Shown piece after piece: positions 34,021 to 43,430 of a stretch of 64,000 nt of DNA (position 1 is the first letter of the stretch; every line of letters begins with the position of its first letter). Both the position numbers and the translations under genes were made by a program. The notes under the pieces were generated by a model. That model had not been told where the DNA came from and did not search any database. It saw only the letters and a list, made by a program, of their open reading frames with translations. Source of the stretch: JAHRAW01 sp965249835 (GTDB lineage Bacteria > Pseudomonadota > Gammaproteobacteria > Arenicellales > Poriferihabitantaceae); assembly GCA_965249835.1 (NCBI GenBank), contig CBDFMY010000001.1:62001-126000 (forward strand). The letters are read 5' to 3'.

Positions 34021-36405
34021 ATGACATCTAAAAAAGACCTGTCAGAAAGAGACATTTGCACAAAATTCATCCTTCCCGCTTTGGAAAAGTCGGGTTGGGA
34101 TGTGCATACTCAAATTCGAGAAGAGTTCTCTTTTACCGATGGCCGTATCTATGTCAAAGGTAACTTGACGGCAAGAGGGAATAGAAAAAAAGCGGATTAT
34201 GTTCTTTATTACAAACCGGGCATTCCCATTGCCGTCATAGAAGCGAAAAATAACAAGCACTCAGTGCGAGCGGGCATACAACAAGCTTTGAATTACGCAG
34301 AAATTTTGGACATCCCGCTGGCATACAGTAGCAATGGCGATGGGTTTTATGAGCATGACCATACTTCCAGCGATGGAAACATAGAAAAAGAGTTTTCGCT
34401 TGAGGAATTCCCCTCGCCGGATGTGCTTTGGCAACGCTATAAAAAATACAAAAACATCACTACCGATGCGCAGGAGCGCATCTCAAAGCAAGATTATTTC
34501 TTTGATGCAACTGCCAAGACCCCGCGTTACTACCAACAAATAGCCATCAACCGCACCGTGGAAGCCATTGCCCGGGGACAGAATCGCATCTTGCTGACCA
34601 TGGCAACGGGAACCGGGAAAACCTACACCGCCTTTCAAATCATCTATCGCTTGTGGAAAAGCAAAGCCAAAAAACGCATTTTATTTTTGGCGGATAGAAA
34701 TGTGTTGATTGGTCAGGCAATGCGCAACGATTTTCGTTATTTCAAAGACAAGATGACGCATATCAAACAAAAAAAGATCGACAAGTCATATGAAATTTAT
34801 TTTGCCCTGTATCAAGGTTTAACCAACTACAACGAAGACAAAGATGCGTATCGGGAATTCAGTCGTGACTTCTTTGATCTCGTAGTGGTTGATGAGTGTC
34901 ATCGCGGCAGTGCGGCTGATGACAGTGCCTGGCGGGAAATCCTCTCGTATTTTTCCAATGCCACGCAGATTGGTTTGACTGCCACGCCCAGAGAAACGAA
35001 AACCATCTCCAACACGGAATATTTTGGCGACCCGATTTACACATATTCCTTAAGGCAAGGCATACAAGATGGCTTTCTTGCGCCTTACAAAGTATTGCGA
35101 GTTAATTTAAATGTAGATGTGGAAGGGTGGCGACCTGAAAAGGGCAAGACCGACAAACAAGGGCGAGAGGTTGATGATCATATGTATAACCAAAAAGATT
35201 TCGACAAGAATCTGGTCATTGATGAACGCACCGAAACCGTTGCCAGAAAAGTGACTGAATTTCTGAAAAAAACCGGCCGTTATCACAAAACCATCATTTT
35301 TTGCGTCGATATTGACCATGCTGAACGAATGCGCACCGCCATTGCTAATGAAAACAGCGACCTGGTGGCAAACAACAGCAAATATGTGATGCAGATTACA
35401 GGCGATAACGAGGAAGGCAAGCGCGAACTGGATAACTTTATTGCCCTTGAAGAAAGTCATCCGGTTATTGCCACCACATCAAAATTGATGACCACAGGTA
35501 TCGATGCTCAAACCTGCAAACTGATTGTGCTGGATAGCAATATTGGCTCCATGACTGAATTCAAACAGATTATCGGACGCGGCACGCGCATCAACGAAGA
35601 ATATGACAAGCGATTTTTCACCATTATGGATTTTCGCAAGGTCACAGACTTGTTTGCTGACCCTGGTTTTGATGGCGACCCAATCAAAGTCAAAGAACTC
35701 GGTGAAGATGATGAATTTGAAACACCTGAAGATGAAATCAAGGATAACGGACCAGTTATAGACGAGGATGGCGAAGAAGTTACTTTTTATGCGGAGAGGG
35801 CATCAGACATCATTAACGGTGATGATATTATTACCGAACCCAGTAAAAAACAGTATGTCAACGGCGTGAATGTCGCGGTGCTGAATGAGCGCATCCAATA
35901 CATGGACGGCGACGGCAGACTCATCACCAATAACCTTAGAGACTACACTCGCCAAAAAGTCCGTGAACAGTATAAATCGCTTGACGACTTTCTAAACAAA
36001 TGGAACGCGGCGGACAAAAAACGCGTCATCATTGAAGAACTTATCGAGCAGGGCATCGTGTATGAAAATCTCAAAGAGGCAATCAATAAAGAGATGGATA
36101 TTTTTGATATGGTCTGCCACACTGCGTTTGATCAACCGCCATTGAGCAGAGCAGAACGAGCAAACAATGTCAGAAAACGCGACTACTTCACCAAGCATGG
36201 CGAACAAGCACGTGCGGTGTTGGATGCCTTGCTTGACAAATATGCCGATGAGGGTATTGAGAACATCGAAGATATGAACATTCTGCAAGTTAATCCGTTG
36301 AACCGGTTCGGAACGCCGCATGAGATTGTTGAGTTGTTTGGTGGTAAGCGACAGTATTTGAAAGCGCTTACTGAGTTAGAATATGAGATTTATAGAGTTG
36401 CGTAA
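34021..36405 (+). CDS. hsdR: Type I restriction enzyme HsdR, second system
   Basis: A 794-aa R subunit of the EcoKI/EcoEI type, different from the first one. The nuclease site is Asp59 (KKADYVLYY) with Glu74/Lys76 (IEAK). The motor follows: Walker A MATGTGKT near residue 200, VVVDECHRG, GLTATP, and QIIGRGTRI. The C-terminal ~170 residues are the helical R_C domain that docks on HsdM/S. A 15-nt gap separates it from the TIR-NTPase gene. No sequence relics of this hsdR occur elsewhere in the window. Confidence 0.95.
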   Translation: MTSKKDLSERDICTKFILPALEKSGWDVHTQIREEFSFTDGRIYVKGNLTARGNRKKADYVLYYKPGIPIAVIEAKNNKHSVRAGIQQALNYAEILDIPLAYSSNGDGFYEHDHTSSDGNIEKEFSLEEFPSPDVLWQRYKKYKNITTDAQERISKQDYFFDATAKTPRYYQQIAINRTVEAIARGQNRILLTMATGTGKTYTAFQIIYRLWKSKAKKRILFLADRNVLIGQAMRNDFRYFKDKMTHIKQKKIDKSYEIYFALYQGLTNYNEDKDAYREFSRDFFDLVVVDECHRGSAADDSAWREILSYFSNATQIGLTATPRETKTISNTEYFGDPIYTYSLRQGIQDGFLAPYKVLRVNLNVDVEGWRPEKGKTDKQGREVDDHMYNQKDFDKNLVIDERTETVARKVTEFLKKTGRYHKTIIFCVDIDHAERMRTAIANENSDLVANNSKYVMQITGDNEEGKRELDNFIALEESHPVIATTSKLMTTGIDAQTCKLIVLDSNIGSMTEFKQIIGRGTRINEEYDKRFFTIMDFRKVTDLFADPGFDGDPIKVKELGEDDEFETPEDEIKDNGPVIDEDGEEVTFYAERASDIINGDDIITEPSKKQYVNGVNVAVLNERIQYMDGDGRLITNNLRDYTRQKVREQYKSLDDFLNKWNAADKKRVIIEELIEQGIVYENLKEAINKEMDIFDMVCHTAFDQPPLSRAERANNVRKRDYFTKHGEQARAVLDALLDKYADEGIENIEDMNILQVNPLNRFGTPHEIVELFGGKRQYLKALTELEYEIYRVA

Positions 36406-36420
36406 ATAGGGGGAAAAGAG

Positions 36421-38967
36421 ATGAAAACTAAATTGTTTTATAGCTATAGCCATGAAGATAAATGTCTTAGAAATCAGTTAGACAAACATCTGAGTGCATT
36501 AAAACGTAATGGCCTAATATGTCAATGGCATGATGAAAAAATTTGTGCAGGGGACAATTGGACTGATGAGATAGACAAGAATATTACAGACGCTGACATT
36601 ATTTTGTTGTTGTTTAGTCCTGCTTTTATTGATTCTGATGCTTGTCAAAAAGAAGTAGAAAGAGCGTTGGAGTTAAAAAAAGAGAAGGGCACAATATTTA
36701 TACCGATTATATTAAAAGAATGTGCATGGAAGGATATCAATGGCATTTCTGATATTGAGGTATTGCCAAAAAAGGGGAAGTCTATAATGCAGTGGGCCGA
36801 TAAAGATGAAGGGTGGAAGAATGTATATGACGGAATAAAAAATAGGATTGAAAAAATAAAGAACATGATGCCACCAAAACTAAAAGATGACTTTCGAAGA
36901 GATTTGTTGCACAACCCCACGCAAAATTCCACATTAGATAATTTTTTCATTTATCCAGATATTTTGGAAAATACTGTCAATGTGAAATTAGAAAATAATG
37001 AAGTGGATTCTTATAAATTAGTAAATTTAAACTCTTTTGGATATAAATACATTCTTATTGAAGGCGAAGAACAAATCGGAAAAACATCCTTATGTAATAT
37101 GCTTTATATCCAATATTTAAATGCCGATTATTATCCTATTTTAATAAACGGTATGGATATAATTGGTAAACCTGATATAAAAAATATAGTTAATAAGGCA
37201 TGTGAAAAACAATACGAATACAAGATAGATTGTTGGTCAATAGATAGAACAAAAAGGATCTTATTGATAGATGATATAGAAGATCGGAAAATGAATGATG
37301 AGCGTTTTTCTGAGTTCATTACATCTATTAAAGAACATTTTGATTACGCTGTTATTTTTTCTGATAATCTATCCAGTTTGTCTGATAAAACTGCCAGTCA
37401 TAATTATTTCTCGTATTTTCATAATTTTTCTATATGTAGCTTGGGACATAAGAAGAGAGATGAGCTGATCAAAAAATGTATTTCCTATGAGGAAAAAACA
37501 GAGTTTGATATTAAAAATATAGAGCAGGTGGCAAGACTAGACAAAGATACCAAACATATAAACACTATAATTGGAACGAATGTTGTTCCCAGTTACCCAG
37601 TGTTTATAGTGACTATATTTCATACTTTTGAAGCACTAACACCACAAGAAGCATCACAAACGTCATATGGGCATTGCTATCAAGCTATGATTACCATGAG
37701 TTTTCGTAGATCTGGTATTAAACCTGAGCATGTAGATTCCTATTTTAACCTGCTAACAGAATTAGCATATTTCATGTTTAGCCAAAAGAACAAAACAGTT
37801 TCGAAAAAAGATCTGGATGAATTTTTGAAAGAATATAGTAATAAATTTTTTATACAGAAAAAGCCCATTGAAACATTGATAAAATCAGTCATTATAAAAG
37901 AAAAAAATGGTTTCTATAGTTTTCAATATATCTATATATATTACTACTTTGTCGCTCGATATATCGCTCGAAAAATCGATGATGAGAATGTGAAAATACA
38001 GATTGAAGAATTAATGAAAGATATTCATCTGAAAGATAATGCAAACATTATAATTTTTATTGCTCATCACACACAAAACAAATATTTAATGGAAAAAATT
38101 ACATTGAACGCAACATCAGCTTTTGAGAAGTTTCCTGAAGTTACGCTGTCTGGTAGTGAAAAGAATTTTATTGACACGTTGTCGAATCACTTTAAGAGAA
38201 AGATCTTACCTGGCCCCAGCCACAATGTTGAAGATGAAAGAAGTAGAGAATTGGAAGAAAAAGATCGAAGTGACTCGACTACAATAAGAGACGCAGAAAA
38301 TGATGAAGATCAAAATGACGATCTTATTATTATTGAAGTTAGAAAATCAGCAAAAAGCATAGAAATCATTGGGCAAATTTTGAAAAATCAATCTGGCTCA
38401 ATAGACAAAAATATACTAACAGAATTGTTTGAGGTGGGGCAGAATGTAGGGTTAAGGCTGTTAAAAGCATTTATGGAAGACATGAAAGATAGTAGAGCAG
38501 ATTTAGAAGATTTTATTCGGTTAGTAATAGAGGATACAGCAAAAGAAAAAAATGTAAGATTATCGGATAAAAGAATTGAAAAAGAAACTAAAAGAATCGT
38601 TAACAAATTGTTGTACTCAATTATCTTTAGTTGGTTACATAAAATAGTAGATTCATTAGGATATGATCAGTTAATTGAAACAGCAGATGATGTTAATGAT
38701 AAGACCGATTCGGTTGTTTCTAAACTTATTAATTTATACATCCACACTTGGTACACGAAAAAATTAAATTTTGAAAAAATATCGTCCATATATAGAGAGC
38801 TTAAAGATGATAAAAATTATCAAGCAATATACATACTAAAAGACATTGTATGTCGGCATATTTATATGCACCCTATTTCTTATAAAAATAAGCAAAAAAT
38901 AGGTCAGTTACTTAGCTTGTCTGTTAAACACCAAGTAGCTGTGCAACAGAAATTAGAAAAAAAATGA
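36421..38967 (+). CDS. TIR domain-STAND-like NTPase
   Basis: An 848-aa protein. Residues 1-~148 form a TIR domain (KLFYSYSHEDKCLRNQLDKH, candidate catalytic Glu78 in CQKEVERAL). A P-loop NTPase follows with Walker A GEEQIGKTS (215-223) and Walker B ILLIDD near 275. About 500 mostly helical residues end the protein. The layout is that of NLR-like immune proteins, where ligand binding drives oligomerisation and TIR NADase activity kills the cell. It lies between hsdR and hsdM, overlapping hsdM by 4 nt, and is very AT-rich (about 30% GC by eye) compared with its neighbours. Confidence 0.85.
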   Translation: MKTKLFYSYSHEDKCLRNQLDKHLSALKRNGLICQWHDEKICAGDNWTDEIDKNITDADIILLLFSPAFIDSDACQKEVERALELKKEKGTIFIPIILKECAWKDINGISDIEVLPKKGKSIMQWADKDEGWKNVYDGIKNRIEKIKNMMPPKLKDDFRRDLLHNPTQNSTLDNFFIYPDILENTVNVKLENNEVDSYKLVNLNSFGYKYILIEGEEQIGKTSLCNMLYIQYLNADYYPILINGMDIIGKPDIKNIVNKACEKQYEYKIDCWSIDRTKRILLIDDIEDRKMNDERFSEFITSIKEHFDYAVIFSDNLSSLSDKTASHNYFSYFHNFSICSLGHKKRDELIKKCISYEEKTEFDIKNIEQVARLDKDTKHINTIIGTNVVPSYPVFIVTIFHTFEALTPQEASQTSYGHCYQAMITMSFRRSGIKPEHVDSYFNLLTELAYFMFSQKNKTVSKKDLDEFLKEYSNKFFIQKKPIETLIKSVIIKEKNGFYSFQYIYIYYYFVARYIARKIDDENVKIQIEELMKDIHLKDNANIIIFIAHHTQNKYLMEKITLNATSAFEKFPEVTLSGSEKNFIDTLSNHFKRKILPGPSHNVEDERSRELEEKDRSDSTTIRDAENDEDQNDDLIIIEVRKSAKSIEIIGQILKNQSGSIDKNILTELFEVGQNVGLRLLKAFMEDMKDSRADLEDFIRLVIEDTAKEKNVRLSDKRIEKETKRIVNKLLYSIIFSWLHKIVDSLGYDQLIETADDVNDKTDSVVSKLINLYIHTWYTKKLNFEKISSIYRELKDDKNYQAIYILKDIVCRHIYMHPISYKNKQKIGQLLSLSVKHQVAVQQKLEKK

Positions 38968-40412
38968 CCAACCTAACCAACATCGTTAAATCCATCCGCA
39001 ATATCATGCGGCAGGATGTTGGCACGGGTAGCGATGAATTACGCATTCTGCAACTCGGTTGGATGTTGTTTCTCAAAATATTCAGCGATAAAGACAAAGA
39101 ACTGGAACTTCTACAGGACGATTACATTTCTCCCATCCCGAAAGGGCTGCATTGGGACGAATGGGCTGGCGATGACGAAGGGATGACCGGTGATGAACTA
39201 CTTGCCTTCGTTGACCGGAAGCTTTTTCCCAAGTTGGCGAACATTGATCTTTCCACCGGCAACAAACGCGCCGTGTTGGTGCGTGAAGTTTTTGCCAATA
39301 ACTACAACTATATGAAATCCGGTATTCACCTGCGCCAGGTGATTAACCATCTCAATGGAATTGATTTCAACAACAGCAAGGACAAGCAGATTTTCGGGCA
39401 GATTTACGAAACCTTTTTGGGCGAACTGCAAAGCGCGGGCACTCTGGGCGAATTTTATACGCCGCGTGCGATTACCAGATTGTTGACCGAACTCACTGAC
39501 CCCAAACCGCACGAGAAAATACTTGACCCTTCGTGCGGCACTGGCGGATTTCTAACCGCCGCCTTGGAGCATCTCAAAGTCAAAGCCACTAATCTAAAAA
39601 AACGCACCGCCATACAAGACAACATCATCGGCTGGGAATACAAACCGTTACCGTATCTGCTGTGTAATACCAATTTAATCTTACACGACATCAACCAGCC
39701 GAACATTAGATACGACGATTCACTGGCGCGTCCCTTAACCGAATATCGTGAAAAAGATCGCGTCCATATCATTCTGACCAATCCGCCTTTTGGTGGCGTG
39801 GTGTCAAACAACAACGAAAACAACTTCCCGCAAACCTACCGCACCAAAGAATCGGCCGACCTGTTTTTAATCCTGATGATTCACTTGCTTAAAACCGATG
39901 GCAGGGCAGCCATTGTTTTGCCCGACGGCTCGCTCACGGGCGATGGCGTCAAGCAACGCATCCGTCAAAAACTGCTGGAAGATTGCAACCTGCACACCAT
40001 TATCCGTCTGCCCAATTCGGTGTTCCAGCCATATGCGTCGGTTGCGACTAATTTGCTATTCTTCACAAAAGGCGAGGCGACAAAAACCATCTGGTATTAC
40101 CAGCATCAACTGCCGGAAGGCTACAAGTCCTACTCCAAAACCAAACCGATACAGGTGGCAGAGTTTGACAACTTGAAAAAGTGGTGGCGCAAGCGAAAAG
40201 AAAACGAACAGGCATGGAAAGTGGACATCAAGACCATTATCCAAAGCGGGTATAATCTTGATATTAAAAACCCGCACCAGCCAGAACCAGAAAAGTCATA
40301 TTCCAGTGTCGAGTTATTGGGATTACTTCATCACTCGTTTAATAAAAGTGATACACTCATCAATCAAATCAGCGAACAACTAACCCCATATCAAGTCGGG
40401 AAGAACGAATGA
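38964..40412 (+). CDS. hsdM: Type I restriction-modification methyltransferase HsdM, second system
   Basis: A 482-aa N6-adenine methyltransferase with the SAM motif LDPSCGTGGFL and catalytic TNPPFGG. The N-terminal helical domain contains the family's QLGWMLFLKIFSDKDKE. It starts in a 4-nt overlap with the TIR-NTPase and ends in a 4-nt overlap with the small VapB-like gene. Together with hsdR (34021) and hsdS (41457) it forms a complete second type I system with three unrelated genes nested inside. Confidence 0.95.
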   Translation: MTNLTNIVKSIRNIMRQDVGTGSDELRILQLGWMLFLKIFSDKDKELELLQDDYISPIPKGLHWDEWAGDDEGMTGDELLAFVDRKLFPKLANIDLSTGNKRAVLVREVFANNYNYMKSGIHLRQVINHLNGIDFNNSKDKQIFGQIYETFLGELQSAGTLGEFYTPRAITRLLTELTDPKPHEKILDPSCGTGGFLTAALEHLKVKATNLKKRTAIQDNIIGWEYKPLPYLLCNTNLILHDINQPNIRYDDSLARPLTEYREKDRVHIILTNPPFGGVVSNNNENNFPQTYRTKESADLFLILMIHLLKTDGRAAIVLPDGSLTGDGVKQRIRQKLLEDCNLHTIIRLPNSVFQPYASVATNLLFFTKGEATKTIWYYQHQLPEGYKSYSKTKPIQVAEFDNLKKWWRKRKENEQAWKVDIKTIIQSGYNLDIKNPHQPEPEKSYSSVELLGLLHHSFNKSDTLINQISEQLTPYQVGKNE

Positions 40413-40603
40413 ATCATATCAATGGTATGCAAAAAAAAGTTACCAAGGATAAACAGAAACAGCCAAAAGAGCCTAATGGCACAAGGCTCGCTCTACTCAT
40501 GCAAGAGGCAGCGTCCAAAAACCTGTTCTCGTATATTGAAGATCCTGCAGCCTGGCAGCGCAAAATTCGCAAGGACAGGCCATTGCCCGGAAGGGATGAT
40601 TAA
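40409..40603 (+). CDS. Small VapB-like (antitoxin-type) protein
   Basis: A 64-aa basic protein. Its C-terminal half (SYIEDPAAWQRKIRKDRPLPGR) matches the toxin-binding tail typical of antitoxins paired with PIN-domain RNases. No classical VapC follows, but a NYN-domain RNase, which shares the PIN-like fold, is encoded 257 nt downstream. It is coupled to hsdM by a 4-nt overlap. It may be an orphan antitoxin or work with the NYN protein. Confidence 0.62.
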   Translation: MNHINGMQKKVTKDKQKQPKEPNGTRLALLMQEAASKNLFSYIEDPAAWQRKIRKDRPLPGRDD

Positions 40604-40677
40604 TGTTTACTATACCCGGGCATCATCCGTTGGGAGATTTCGGGCAGGAATCAGGATATGGAGAAACGCCATACCAC

Positions 40678-40709
40678 AAAAAAAGACAGCCGCGTTAGTG
40701 GCGGCTGTC
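40678..40709 (-). terminator. Rho-independent terminator on the minus strand
   Basis: Perfect 9-bp stem GACAGCCGC / GCGGCTGTC with a 7-nt loop. On the minus strand it is followed by seven T residues (A-run at 40678-40684 on the plus strand). No minus-strand gene is seen upstream of it, so it probably ends a short non-coding transcript. Confidence 0.65.
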
Positions 40710-40750
40710 GACCGGGGGTCCTGTGAAGGATGCCATCGGGGTGGTAGGCG

Positions 40751-40813
40751 CATTTTCCCATACTTTACACGCTTGTCAAGCCCTATTTTCAAAAAACTTT
40801 ACAGGCTTGTTAA
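40751..40813 (-). promoter_or_regulatory. Tandem sigma70-like promoters on the minus strand, possibly for a small RNA
   Basis: TTGACA (40774-40779) and, 17 nt on, AAAATG (40751-40756), followed by a GC-rich GCGCC discriminator as in stable-RNA promoters. A second copy lies upstream (TTAACA at 40808-40813, GAAAAT at 40785-40790), within a ~33-bp imperfect tandem repeat. A transcript from about 40744 to the terminator at 40678 would be roughly 70 nt. It may be a true small RNA or a relic of an rrn-type promoter. Confidence 0.4.
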
Positions 40814-40860
40814 GTCCTTGTTAACCCTTTGTTTTATAGTAAATTTCAGGAGAAAATAGC

Positions 40861-41460
40861 ATGAAAAAGGTCATGGTTTATATTGACGGTTTCAATCTGT
40901 ATTACGGTATTCGCAGCATCGGCAAGGCGAGCCTGAAATGGTTGGATGTTGAAAAGTTGGCACAAAGTTTTTTGAGGCACAACTCTCATTTGGAGCAGGT
41001 TAAGTATTTTACCGCAATGATTAAGGGAAGAGAAGATGAAATCTCTCGACAAAAGTTGTATCTTCAGGCATTAGAGCATCACTGCAATAACTTAACCATT
41101 ATCAAAGGTCATTTTTTAAGTAAAGGAGAAATTTGCCGAAAGTGTAATCATTACAATTCAACATTTGAAGAAAAGAAAACTGATGTCAATATTGCTTGTG
41201 AGATGTTATCTGATGCATATGAAAATCGGTTTGATGTCGCTTTTTTAGTCAGTGGCGATAGTGATTTGGTGCCGGCGGTAGAAAAAGTCATAGCCATTGG
41301 GAAAATAGTTATTGTTGCTAGTCCGCCACAACGAAGAAATTCCAAACTTAATCAGGTAGCGACCAATAGTTTTGATATCGATCCCAACCGACTAAAAAAA
41401 TGTCTGTTGCCTGCAGAAATTCCTGTCAAAAAAGGAAAAATCGTCATGCCGGAAGAATGA
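40861..41460 (+). CDS. NYN-domain (PIN-like) ribonuclease
   Basis: A 199-aa protein of the NYN family, metal-dependent RNases with a PIN-like fold. The acidic motifs are VYIDGFNLYYG (residues 6-16), KKTDVNIACEML and FLVSGDSDLVPAVEKV. A CRKC pair (about 91-95) may bind zinc with other residues. A good Shine-Dalgarno (AGGAG) precedes ATG, and a TATAGT at 40835 may be its -10. The stop overlaps the hsdS start (ATGA), so it is cotranslated with the specificity subunit. Likely role: an RNase deployed on infection or R-M failure. Confidence 0.85.
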   Translation: MKKVMVYIDGFNLYYGIRSIGKASLKWLDVEKLAQSFLRHNSHLEQVKYFTAMIKGREDEISRQKLYLQALEHHCNNLTIIKGHFLSKGEICRKCNHYNSTFEEKKTDVNIACEMLSDAYENRFDVAFLVSGDSDLVPAVEKVIAIGKIVIVASPPQRRNSKLNQVATNSFDIDPNRLKKCLLPAEIPVKKGKIVMPEE

Positions 41461-42803
41461 AAACGCTGAATACGATGAGTGCGAGATGGAAAAAAACAAA
41501 GATCGGCCAGTTTCTTTTTGAGCGTGAAGGAAAATATCGGCCAGATGATGAAATAGTCACCGGGATAAAACGTATAGATAAAATTGATTTCTCCGGTAAT
41601 TTTCATATCGCAACCAAGCCCAGTAAAACGAATATGATTTTAGTTAAGCCTGGTGATTTTGTTATTTCAGGCATTAATGTATCAAAGGGTGCAATGGGAA
41701 TTTATACTGGCAAAGAAAATATAACTGCAACCATTCATTACTCTTCCTATACTTTCGATATTGAACAAATTAATGTCGAATATTTCAAACGTTTCCTGAA
41801 AAGTCTGGAATTTGTCAGATTGTTGCAAGAACAAGTCAAGGGAGGAATCAAAACGGAAATAAAGCCGAAGCACATTCTGCAGATTGAAATTGATCTGCCT
41901 GATATTGAGGAGCAACAAAGAATTGTTTCGTATTTCCAAAACATAGAAACAGAGGACAAAGAATTACAAGAAGAGATCGTCCACCAACAAACTCTATTAA
42001 AGAAGATGCGTCAGCAGATTTTGCAGGAGGCCATTGAGGGCAAACTCACCGCCGAGTGGCGACAGCAAAACCCTGATGTTGAACCCGCCAGCGAACTGCT
42101 ATCGCGCATACAAGCAGAAAAAGAGCAGTTGATTAAAGACAAGAAAATCAAAAAACAAAAATCACTGCCGCCGATTGGTGATGGAGAGAAACCTTTTGAT
42201 TTGCCTGATGGGTGGGTTTGGTGTCGGTTGGGTGATATTTCAGACAAGATACATTATGGATTTAGTGTTGCTGCACGAATATACAAGCAGGGCATTAAAA
42301 TATTACGGATAACGGATATTCAAAATAATTTTGTAATTTGGGATAATGTTCCGTACTGTGAATGTAAAGATAAAGATGTAGTCAGATATTTACTAAGCAA
42401 TAACGATATTCTTATTGCAAGGACTGGTGGAACTATTGGTAAGTCATATATTGTAAAAAATATTGATGTGAAATCATTATTTGCATCATATTTGATAAGA
42501 GTTGTTCCTAACCGTAGGTTAAAAGCTGAGTGGTTGAAGTTGTTTATTGAAAGTCCAACTTATTGGAATCAATTACACGAAGCGGCTTGGGGTGCAGGGC
42601 AGCCAAATGTTAATGGAACTGCATTATCTAAATTGTTAATCCCGTTCCCACCACTCCCTGAACAAAAATCCATCGTCACCAAAGTTGATAAACTTCTCGC
42701 CTTGTGCGATCAAATGGAAACCCAAATCACCGTCAGCCAAACTCATGCCAAACAACTAATGCAGGCGGTATTGAAAGAATCCTTTTCCCATCCGCCCGGT
42801 TAG
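41457..42803 (+). CDS. hsdS: Type I restriction-modification specificity subunit HsdS, second system
   Basis: A 448-aa S subunit. Two target-recognition domains are visible (about 10-150 and 245-390), each followed by a coiled coil: IEEQQRIVSYFQNIETEDKE and LPEQKSIVTKVDKLLALCDQ. The central conserved ILQEAIEGKLTAEWR lies between them. The start at 41457 overlaps the NYN stop; an in-frame ATG at 41475 is possible and the open frame extends further up without support. It closes the second R-M operon. Confidence 0.93.
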   Translation: MKTLNTMSARWKKTKIGQFLFEREGKYRPDDEIVTGIKRIDKIDFSGNFHIATKPSKTNMILVKPGDFVISGINVSKGAMGIYTGKENITATIHYSSYTFDIEQINVEYFKRFLKSLEFVRLLQEQVKGGIKTEIKPKHILQIEIDLPDIEEQQRIVSYFQNIETEDKELQEEIVHQQTLLKKMRQQILQEAIEGKLTAEWRQQNPDVEPASELLSRIQAEKEQLIKDKKIKKQKSLPPIGDGEKPFDLPDGWVWCRLGDISDKIHYGFSVAARIYKQGIKILRITDIQNNFVIWDNVPYCECKDKDVVRYLLSNNDILIARTGGTIGKSYIVKNIDVKSLFASYLIRVVPNRRLKAEWLKLFIESPTYWNQLHEAAWGAGQPNVNGTALSKLLIPFPPLPEQKSIVTKVDKLLALCDQMETQITVSQTHAKQLMQAVLKESFSHPPG

Positions 42804-42880
42804 TCGTTCCAGCTCCCGCATATCATTTCCGTCCATCGCCGTTATTGTCCGGAACAAGCCGGGCAATGACAATTCTTATT

Positions 42881-42990
42881 CGTCATTCTCGCCGAAGGCG
42901 GGAATCCAGACGCGGCGAAGCTGCGACAAAAGGAGTTCGGCTACGCCGGACAACATTTTCCACTGGATTCCCGCCTACGCGGGAATGACG
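42881..42990. repeat. 110-bp MITE-like element with ~28-bp terminal inverted repeats
   Basis: The left arm CGTCATTCTCGCC...GGCGGGAATCCAG and right arm CTGGATTCCCGC...GCGGGAATGACG are inverted copies, each itself palindromic. About 53 unrelated bases lie between them. Such nested palindromes resemble Neisseria dRS3/Correia-type or REP-type elements. It occupies part of the 438-nt gene-free stretch 42804-43241, along with the repeat at 43050. Confidence 0.7.
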
Positions 42991-43049
42991 AGTGTGTGTT
43001 GCCGTCATTGTCGGGTTTGCCCCCGTATATTAATAATCGCCCCCCCACC

Positions 43050-43123
43050 GTCATTCCCGCCGGCAGGCGAGAATCTATTACAACTCAAAGCGTTAGCCCT
43101 TGTCCTTTCGCGGCTTCGCCGCG
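43050..43123 (+). repeat. Left inverted repeat flanking hicAB
   Basis: A 74-bp segment (GTCATTCCCGCC...TTCGCCGCG) whose inverted copy lies at 43729-43802, with only about eight mismatches. It continues into a wider composite ending with another palindrome near 43185. Together the two copies bracket the hicAB module. Confidence 0.85.
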
Positions 43124-43241
43124 GTGGTGTCACGCTTCGCGTGACGGCATGTATAACTGGATTCCGCTTGCGCGGGAATAACGATGGCGTGGAGAGTGTA
43201 TTGACGTGCTAAAATGGGAAAACTCGTTGAGTAATGAATAT

Positions 43242-43430
43242 ATGGGAGTAAGAAAAATAATTAAAATGTTAGAAGATGATGGGTGGTATATTGTGCGTGT
43301 GCGCGGTAGTCATCGTCAATATAAACACGACAGTAAGTAAGGCTTGGTTACTGTTGCGGGAAAATTAAGTGATGATTTGGCAAAAGGCACACAAAACAGT
43401 GTTTTTAAACAAGCAGGTTTGAAGAAATGA
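43242..43430 (+). pseudogene. hicA: hicA toxin gene inactivated by a nonsense codon
   Basis: Conceptual translation gives a full-length HicA (63 codons) apart from TAA at 43338-43340 after HRQYKHDSK. The downstream frame continues as GLVTVAGKLSDDL to a normal end overlapping the hicB start by 4 nt. The catalytic RGSHRQ histidine precedes the stop. HicA is a double-stranded-RNA-binding-fold mRNA interferase; a 32-residue product lacking the C-terminal half should be inactive. Only one base change separates AAA from TAA. Confidence 0.88.
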
